From the NCBI RefSeq assembly GCF_014196615.1, contig NZ_JACIDY010000002.1, forward strand, positions 662,409 through 726,408: a stretch of 64,000 bases of DNA, in the 5' to 3' direction. Shown piece after piece: positions 58,624-64,000 of the stretch. Numbering within the stretch: position 1 is the first letter of the stretch; each line of letters begins with the position of its first letter. Made by a program: the position numbers and the translations under genes. This DNA is from Novosphingobium fluoreni (GTDB lineage: Bacteria > Pseudomonadota > Alphaproteobacteria > Sphingomonadales > Sphingomonadaceae). The notes beneath the pieces are model-generated. The model worked only from the letters and a program-made list of their open reading frames with translations, ran no database searches and was not told the DNA's origin.

Positions 58624-60947
58624 TGAGTGCCACCATCAACAAAGTGTGCGTGATCGGTGCCGGTACGATGGGCGCGGGGATCGCCGCGCAAGTCGCCAAC
58701 GCCGGTGTTCCGGTGCTGCTGCTGGATATCGTGCCCAAGGACGGCGGCAATCGCAACGCCATCGCCGAGGGCGCAGTGGCCGGGATGCTCAAGACCGACC
58801 CTGCGCCATTCATGAGCACCCGCGCCGCCAAGCTGGTAGAGACCGGCAATATCGAGGATCACCTTGGCAAGATCGCCGAGTGCGACTGGGTGATCGAGGC
58901 CGTGATCGAGCGCCTGGACATCAAGCAGGCCCTCTATGCCAGGATCGAAGAGGTTAAGCGGCCCGGCACGGCGGTGTCTTCCAACACTTCCACGATCCCG
59001 CTCGCCCATCTGGTCGAGGGACGGTCGGACGCCTTCAAGCGCGATTTCCTGATCACCCACTTCTTCAATCCGCCGCGCTACATGCGGCTGCTGGAAATCG
59101 TGGCCGGACCGGATAGCGATCCGGCCGTGGTCGACAAGGTTCAGGCCTTTGCCGATGTGGCGATGGGCAAGACCGTGGTGCGCGCCAAGGATACGCCCGG
59201 TTTCATCGCCAATCGCATCGGCACGCTTTGGATTCAGCTGGGCATCAACGAAGCGATGGATCGCGGCCTTACCGTGGAGGAAGCCGACGCGGTGGCGGGC
59301 AAGCCGATGGGCGTGCCCAAGACCGGCATTTTCGGGCTGGTCGATCTGGTGGGCATCGATCTCATGCCGCATTTGAAGGCCAGTCTTACCGGCACCCTGG
59401 CCAAGGACGATCCCTATCAGGCGATTGCCCGCGATATTCCGCTGATCGAAAAGATGATCGCCGACGGCTACACCGGTCGGAAGGGCAAGGGCGGCTTCTA
59501 TCGCGTGAACCGTGAAAAGGGAAAGCAGCTCGAAGCCATCGACCTGGCCAGTGGCGCGTATCGGCCCAAGGCCAAGGTGACCGGTGTCTCTGGCGCGGCG
59601 GCGAAGGGCGATTTGCGCGCTCTGGTCGAAACCAAGGGCAAGCTGGGTGACTATGCCTGGGCCCTCATGTCGGGAACGCTGGCCTATGCCGCATCTCTGG
59701 TGCCCGATGCGGCGGACGATGTCGTCGCGATAGATGATGCGATGCGGCTGGGGTACAACTGGAAGGCCGGGCCGTTCGAGATGATCGACAAGCTTGGCGC
59801 GCAGTATTTCGCCGAGCGCTTGTCCGCCGAAGGCAAGCCGGTTCCGGCACTGCTGACGCTGGCGGGCGATCGGGCGTTCTATCGCGTCGAGAACGGCAAG
59901 CGCCAGTTCCTGGGCCGTGATGGCGAATACCACGATATCGTCCGCCCCGAAGGCGTGCTGCGTCTGGCCGACTTCAAGCTGAGCGCGAAACCGCTGCTCA
60001 AGAATGCCTCCGCCGCCCTCTGGGACGTGGGCGATGGCGTCGCTTGCCTGGAGTTCACCGGCAAGATGAACGCCCTCGACGGTGAGGTGATGAAGCTGAT
60101 CGGGCAGGCGATCCCGCTGGTGGCGCAAGGCTACAAGGCGATGATCGTCTACAATGATGCCGACAGCTTCTCGGCAGGCGCGAATCTGGGCCTAGCCATC
60201 TTCGCGGTGAACATCGCCGCATGGAGCGAGATCGAGAAGCTCGTGGCTGGTGGGCAGATGGCCTACAAGGCGCTGAAGTATGCGCCGTTCCCGGTGGTCA
60301 GCGCGCCTGCGGGCATGGCGATAGGCGGCGGTTGCGAAATCCTGCTGAACTCCGACGCGGTGCAGGCCCATGCCGAGCTTTACACCGGCCTGGTGGAATG
60401 CGGCGTCGGCCTGATCCCCGGCTGGGGTGGTTGCGGCGAAATGTTGGACCGTGCCCGCAACGCGCCGGGCATGCCCAAGGGGCCGATGCCCGCGGTGGCC
60501 AAGGTGTTCGAAACCATCTCCACCGCCACCGTCAGCAAGTCGGCCCAGCAGGCCAAGGAACTCATGTTCCTGCGCCCCGAAGACGGCATCACCATGAACC
60601 GTGACCGCTTGCTTCACGACGCCAAGCGCAAGGCGCTTTCGCTGGTCGAGGGCTACAAGCCGCCCGAGCCGCCGACGTTCCGCCTCCCCGGTGAGAGCGG
60701 TCACACCGGTCTCAACATGGCGGCCGAGGGCTTCCACAAGCGCGGCATGGCGACCGACTACGACATGGTCGTTTCCGACGCTTTGGCAACGGTGCTGTCC
60801 GGCGGCGACGCCGACACCGTGGACATCGTGACGGAGGCCGACCTGCTGACGCTGGAACGCCAGAACTTCATGCGGCTGGTACGCGACAAGCGGACCGTGG
60901 CCCGGATAGAGCAGATGCTGGAAACCGGCAAGCCGCTGCGGAATTGA
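58623..60947 (+). CDS. FadN-like 3-hydroxyacyl-CoA dehydrogenase / enoyl-CoA hydratase
   Basis: Bifunctional beta-oxidation enzyme of 774 residues. The NAD-binding dehydrogenase comes first: VCVIGAGTMGAGIA (8-21), THFFNPPRYMRLLEIV with catalytic His146 and Glu158, then the C-terminal dehydrogenase domain to about 310 and a repeat near 350-400. The enoyl-CoA hydratase domain follows at about 470-650 (SAGANLGLAIF, PAGMAIGGGCEI, LVECGVGLIPGWGG). This order is the reverse of E. coli FadB and matches Bacillus FadN. ATG 58623 overlaps the thiolase stop. It forms the thiolase-multienzyme pair of the operon. Confidence 0.93.
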   Translation: MSATINKVCVIGAGTMGAGIAAQVANAGVPVLLLDIVPKDGGNRNAIAEGAVAGMLKTDPAPFMSTRAAKLVETGNIEDHLGKIAECDWVIEAVIERLDIKQALYARIEEVKRPGTAVSSNTSTIPLAHLVEGRSDAFKRDFLITHFFNPPRYMRLLEIVAGPDSDPAVVDKVQAFADVAMGKTVVRAKDTPGFIANRIGTLWIQLGINEAMDRGLTVEEADAVAGKPMGVPKTGIFGLVDLVGIDLMPHLKASLTGTLAKDDPYQAIARDIPLIEKMIADGYTGRKGKGGFYRVNREKGKQLEAIDLASGAYRPKAKVTGVSGAAAKGDLRALVETKGKLGDYAWALMSGTLAYAASLVPDAADDVVAIDDAMRLGYNWKAGPFEMIDKLGAQYFAERLSAEGKPVPALLTLAGDRAFYRVENGKRQFLGRDGEYHDIVRPEGVLRLADFKLSAKPLLKNASAALWDVGDGVACLEFTGKMNALDGEVMKLIGQAIPLVAQGYKAMIVYNDADSFSAGANLGLAIFAVNIAAWSEIEKLVAGGQMAYKALKYAPFPVVSAPAGMAIGGGCEILLNSDAVQAHAELYTGLVECGVGLIPGWGGCGEMLDRARNAPGMPKGPMPAVAKVFETISTATVSKSAQQAKELMFLRPEDGITMNRDRLLHDAKRKALSLVEGYKPPEPPTFRLPGESGHTGLNMAAEGFHKRGMATDYDMVVSDALATVLSGGDADTVDIVTEADLLTLERQNFMRLVRDKRTVARIEQMLETGKPLRN

Positions 60948-61023
60948 GGACGAAAGCGGAGCGCGCAACCCAACTGCCACCTTCAGACGAGGGCAGGGGA
61001 CGGGCGCTCCCAAGGAGAATGAC

Positions 61024-62814
61024 ATGCAAGTCTACGAGGCACCCCTTCGCGACATGAAGTTCGTCCTGCACGAACTCCACAACGACGATGGCTTCGGCAA
61101 TCTCGAAGCATTGGCGGAATTCACGCCCGACCTGACAGACGCCATCCTGGAAGAAGCCGCCAAGGTGGCGCAGGAAGTGCTGCTGCCGCTCAATCGCGGT
61201 GGTGACGCGGAAGGCTGCATCCTGGAAAACGGCGTGGTTCGCACGCCCACCGGATTCAAGGAAGCTTACGCGATGTTCCGCGACGGCGGCTGGTGCGCGC
61301 TTGCTTCCGATCCGCAGTGGGGCGGGCAGGGCCTGCCGGAATCGGTCAACAAGATGACCGAGGAGATGATCTGTGCTGCGAATGTCTCGTTCAGCCTCTA
61401 CCCCGGCTTGACCCACGGCGGCACCACCGCGATCGAGGGCCATGCCAGCGACGAGCTGAAGCAGCGCTTTCTGCCCAAGATGGTCTCGGGTGAATGGTCC
61501 GGCACGATGTGTCTTACCGAATCGCACTGCGGCACCGACCTTGGCCTGTTGCGCACGCGCGCGGTTCCGCAGGATGACGGCAGCTACAAGCTGACCGGCT
61601 CCAAGATATTCATCTCGGCCGGTGAGCATGATCTGACCGAGAACATCATCCACCTGGTGCTGGCCCGCATGCCGGATGCACCGGCGGGCGTGAAGGGCAT
61701 CAGCTTGTTCCTGGTGCCCAAGTATCTGCCCAAGGACGATGGTTCCGTCGGTCCTGCCAACGGTGTCTCGGTCTCGGCGATCGAGCACAAGATGGGCCTC
61801 AAGGCTTCGGCCACATGCCAGCTGAACTTCGACGATTCCGTGGGCTGGCTGGTTGGCAAACCGCACAAGGGCATGGAAGCCATGTTCACGATGATGAACA
61901 CCGAGCGTGTTTCGGTCGGCGTTCAGGGCCTGGGCGTCGGCGAAGCGGCGTATCAGTCCGCCGTGTACTACGCCAAGGACCGGTTGCAGGGCCGCTCGCT
62001 ATCGGGCGTGAAGAACCCCGGCGGCCCGGCGGACCCGATCATAGTTCACCCCGATGTGCGGCGCATGTTGATGACGATGCGCGCCTACAACGAAGGTTGC
62101 CGCGCCATCACCGCCTGGGTCAGCCGCGCACTCGATGCCGAAAAGCATGCGACCGATCCGGAAGCGAGACAGCGGGCCGAGGATTTCGTCGCGCTGATGA
62201 CGCCGGTGGTGAAGGCGCTCTTCACCGACCTGGGTTTCGAAAGCGCGAACCTGGCTGTTCAGGTCTATGGGGGCCATGGCTACATCGCGGAAAGCGGGGT
62301 CGAGCAATATGTGCGCGATGCCCGGATCGCGATGATCTATGAAGGCACGAACGGCATCCAGGCGCTGGACCTCGTCGGCCGCAAGCTGCCCGCGCACATG
62401 GGCCGCTACTTGCGCAGCTTCTTCCACCCGGTCTCGACCTTCATCGAGGCGAACAAGGCGGACGCCGATCTGGGCAAGATGGTCGAAGGTCTGGAGAAGG
62501 CGTTTGGCGCCCTCCAGCTTTCCACCGCGACAATAGCCGAGCGAGGTATGCGCGATCCTGAAGAAGCCGCCGCGGCCGCCACCGATTACACCCGTCTGCT
62601 CGGGCTGGTGGCGATGGGGTATTGCTTCGCCAAGGCAGCCTTCGTCGCACAGACGGCTTTGAAGGGAGGCACGGACGAGGCCGACTTCTACAAGGCCAAA
62701 CTGGCCACCGCGCGTTTTTTCTTCGATCGCATCCTGCCCCAAGCGACTTCGGCATTCCTGGCGATCAAGAGCGGCAAGGCATCTATGATGGCATTGGAAG
62801 CCGCAGCGTTCTAA
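61024..62814 (+). CDS. Acyl-CoA dehydrogenase with C-terminal extension
   Basis: FAD-dependent acyl-CoA dehydrogenase for the first beta-oxidation step, 596 residues. Seen: MCLTESHCGTDLG (FAD-binding strand region), HKMGLKASATCQLNFD, QVYGGHGYIAESGVEQYVRDARI and the catalytic base Glu440 in IYEGTNGIQALDL. About 120 residues beyond the usual end form the extra C-terminal domain of the DmdC/AcdA long-chain type. AAGGAG precedes the ATG. It follows the bifunctional gene by 76 bases and completes the pathway. Confidence 0.94.
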   Translation: MQVYEAPLRDMKFVLHELHNDDGFGNLEALAEFTPDLTDAILEEAAKVAQEVLLPLNRGGDAEGCILENGVVRTPTGFKEAYAMFRDGGWCALASDPQWGGQGLPESVNKMTEEMICAANVSFSLYPGLTHGGTTAIEGHASDELKQRFLPKMVSGEWSGTMCLTESHCGTDLGLLRTRAVPQDDGSYKLTGSKIFISAGEHDLTENIIHLVLARMPDAPAGVKGISLFLVPKYLPKDDGSVGPANGVSVSAIEHKMGLKASATCQLNFDDSVGWLVGKPHKGMEAMFTMMNTERVSVGVQGLGVGEAAYQSAVYYAKDRLQGRSLSGVKNPGGPADPIIVHPDVRRMLMTMRAYNEGCRAITAWVSRALDAEKHATDPEARQRAEDFVALMTPVVKALFTDLGFESANLAVQVYGGHGYIAESGVEQYVRDARIAMIYEGTNGIQALDLVGRKLPAHMGRYLRSFFHPVSTFIEANKADADLGKMVEGLEKAFGALQLSTATIAERGMRDPEEAAAAATDYTRLLGLVAMGYCFAKAAFVAQTALKGGTDEADFYKAKLATARFFFDRILPQATSAFLAIKSGKASMMALEAAAF

Positions 62815-63521
62815 ATCTGCGAAGCGGGCGGCGCACTCTGTTCGATCGAACGGATGCGCCGCTCGACCGCTTGGAAAATAGCGTCCAGGTCGGCGATATC
62901 AGCATCGATCATCTCGTCCCACTCCGCCAACGTCGCCGCCAGGGCCTGATGGGCAAGAGCGGAGTGCGCGCTGCGTGAAGGCGGCGTGGGAGCGCGGTGC
63001 GGCCATGAGTGACCGCTCGCGTTGTTGAACAGCCATGCCACCCCGCCCAGCGCCACAGCATTCGCAAAGATCGTAACGAGATGGAGCGCGTTCCACTTGT
63101 CCGGACCCGACGCGGCAAGGGCGTAGAGCAAGGCGCAGGCGCCACCGGGCGGATGCATGCAGCGCGCCACGCTCATCGCGGCGATCGCCAAACCCACGGC
63201 CAGACTTCCCGCCATCAGCGGCATGCCGATCAGATGTCCGCATAGCAGTCCGACGCAGGCAGACAGCACGTTGCCGCCGATCAGCGGCCAGGGCTGAGCC
63301 AAGGGGCTGGCTGGCACAGCGAAGATCAGTACGGCCGACGCCCCTGCCGGCGCGACCAGCCAAGGCAGAGTGGCCGTCGTGGCCCCCCAGAGGATCACCC
63401 CGATCCCGCCCGCGATGGCAATGCCCAGCATCCCGCCAATCGCGCCGCGCCAGGCGGTTCCATGCTGCGGGAGGTGCGGCGCGGGAAAGCGCAGGGAAGG
63501 GATGGGCTTGGTAACGGACAC
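62811..63521 (-). CDS. HPP family integral membrane protein
   Basis: A 236-residue membrane protein of the HPP family, named for the motif seen here in RCMHPPGGACALLYAL. Four spans cover about residues 25-165; the cytoplasmic C-terminal 70 residues are soluble and partly coiled. HPP proteins have been linked to nitrite transport in cyanobacteria and plants; the function here is not known. Its end overlaps the end of the convergent acyl-CoA dehydrogenase gene by four bases. Confidence 0.9.
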   Translation of the reverse strand: MSVTKPIPSLRFPAPHLPQHGTAWRGAIGGMLGIAIAGGIGVILWGATTATLPWLVAPAGASAVLIFAVPASPLAQPWPLIGGNVLSACVGLLCGHLIGMPLMAGSLAVGLAIAAMSVARCMHPPGGACALLYALAASGPDKWNALHLVTIFANAVALGGVAWLFNNASGHSWPHRAPTPPSRSAHSALAHQALAATLAEWDEMIDADIADLDAIFQAVERRIRSIEQSAPPASQI

Positions 63522-63659
63522 GATCGGCTCTCCCTGTTTCGAGGGCAGCGCATAGCGATGGCCGATGGGCTGAACCAGTCTCCCGATCTCGCGGAGTGGC
63601 TGAATCCCGTCATTTTTTCGGGGTTTGGTTTTGCTATGAAACTTTTTTGAAATTGGTGT

Positions 63660-63688
63660 TTGACCGACTCGTTATCGTTGCCTATACG
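63660..63688 (+). promoter_or_regulatory. Strong sigma-70-type promoter (probable rrn P1)
   Basis: TTGACC (63660-63665), a 17-base spacer and TATACG (63683-63688). The 30 bases upstream are AT-rich (including ACTTTTTTGAAATTGG), like the UP element of rRNA promoters. The GC-rich GGCG just after the -10 resembles a stringent discriminator. Confidence 0.65.
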
Positions 63689-63848
63689 GCGTTTCACCGG
63701 ACGGGACGTTGCTTTCAACGGCATGTTTAGTTTGGTCGCCGACATGACGGACAACTGAGTTCCCCACCTAGAAAGCGGGGGATGGCTGGTTGTCCGGCTT
63801 TACTGTTCGGTGGAGATGGTTGCTGGTATGATCTGGCGGTTATTTCGT

Positions 63849-63860
63849 GTTCTTTGACAT
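63849..63860 (+). promoter_or_regulatory. boxA antitermination site
   Basis: TGTTCTTTGACA closely matches boxA of rRNA operons (consensus TGCTCTTTAACA), bound by NusB-S10. It lies about 160 bases after the promoter on the same strand. Confidence 0.65.
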
Positions 63861-64000
63861 TGTTGGTTTAGATGAAGGGACATGTGGGCGACGGCGCCTG
63901 GTCTTGGGGGTCTTTGGGCTCCGGGTACCAGTTACAAACAAGTCGATGCCTTTAAGATGTTTTGCTGCGGGGTCATTTATGGCTTTGTGGTTTGGCATTG

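Larger units (their letters stand above)
63522..64000 (+). other. Probable rRNA operon promoter and leader (16S gene outside window)
   Basis: The last 480 bases hold no protein gene. They contain a strong promoter (63660-63688), an AT-rich tract upstream of it that could be an UP element, and a boxA-type antitermination sequence (63849-63860), followed by a leader with GATGAAGGGACATGTGGGCG, a phrase recalled from sphingomonad rRNA operon leaders. The 16S rRNA gene itself would begin to the right of base 64000. Confidence 0.65.

Noticed and set aside
1..64000. CRISPR arrays, prophage, insertion sequences, integrases, tRNA genes
   Set aside because: No regularly spaced repeats, transposase or integrase frames, phage structural genes or tRNA-like cloverleaf sequences were found by reading both strands; a tRNAscan run would be decisive for tRNAs.

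Overview
The window is dense, GC-rich chromosomal DNA of an alphaproteobacterium, most likely a member of the Sphingomonadaceae. The support is: three TonB-dependent receptors, an alphaproteobacterial 7-1-7 Fur-type palindrome, a GGAAC-N17-CGTT promoter of the general stress sigma factor EcfG, phosphatidylcholine synthesis by a PmtA-type methyltransferase, many small families common in sphingomonads (DUF983, DUF2147, DUF3597, DUF4142, DUF6481), and at the right edge a sequence that looks like a sphingomonad rRNA operon leader. The assignment is from recalled family features, not from a search. No prophage, insertion sequence, CRISPR array, tRNA gene or biosynthetic island was seen.

Layout. 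1-3.5 kb: end of a cytochrome b561, an SRPBCC protein, a glutathione S-transferase and a lone cobS. 3.5-12 kb: a GGDEF-EAL protein, then translation and repair housekeeping genes (truA and fmt, with recR and def divergent from them, then rmuC), a thioredoxin-reductase-like flavoprotein and an RNase H-like protein. 12-16.7 kb: a 36-residue membrane peptide, a YbaL-type K+/H+ antiporter, an orphan ClpP-like protein and small unknowns. 16.9-26.2 kb: a lipid and phosphorus block, with a TonB receptor translationally coupled to a periplasmic glycerophosphodiesterase, phosphatidylserine decarboxylase, a membrane-anchored class III aminotransferase, an Mpo1-like membrane protein, pmtA and a COG2509 flavoprotein. 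26.3-33 kb: AsmA, a second TonB receptor and an ABC-F ATPase. 33-40.3 kb: stress-type small proteins, the tesA/ybbA/ybbP neighbourhood, YaiI and pirin. 40.5-46.7 kb: a complete RND efflux operon (adaptor, pump, outer-membrane factor) whose promoter overlaps a dyad operator. 46.8-52.1 kb: isoaspartyl peptidase, then a Fur-box-fronted siderophore uptake operon (TonB receptor, membrane protein, PepSY protein). 52.5-62.8 kb: a fatty-acid use locus, with fadL-fadD-merR-tesB (all start/stop coupled) and a DUF2147 gene divergent from a thiolase, a FadN-like bifunctional enzyme and an acyl-CoA dehydrogenase. 62.8-64 kb: an HPP membrane protein, then a strong promoter and boxA that probably lead into a 16S rRNA gene just outside the window.

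How the parts work together. The fatty-acid locus covers import, activation and all four beta-oxidation steps (dehydrogenation, hydration, second dehydrogenation, thiolysis) plus a thioesterase release valve and a MerR regulator. The 17-26 kb block joins uptake and hydrolysis of glycerophosphodiesters to synthesis of phosphatidylethanolamine and its methylation to phosphatidylcholine, with two enzymes of unknown role in the middle. That block is the best candidate for something not yet described. A family of 72-74 bp palindromic REP-like elements (four full, one half copy) sits mostly between convergent genes.
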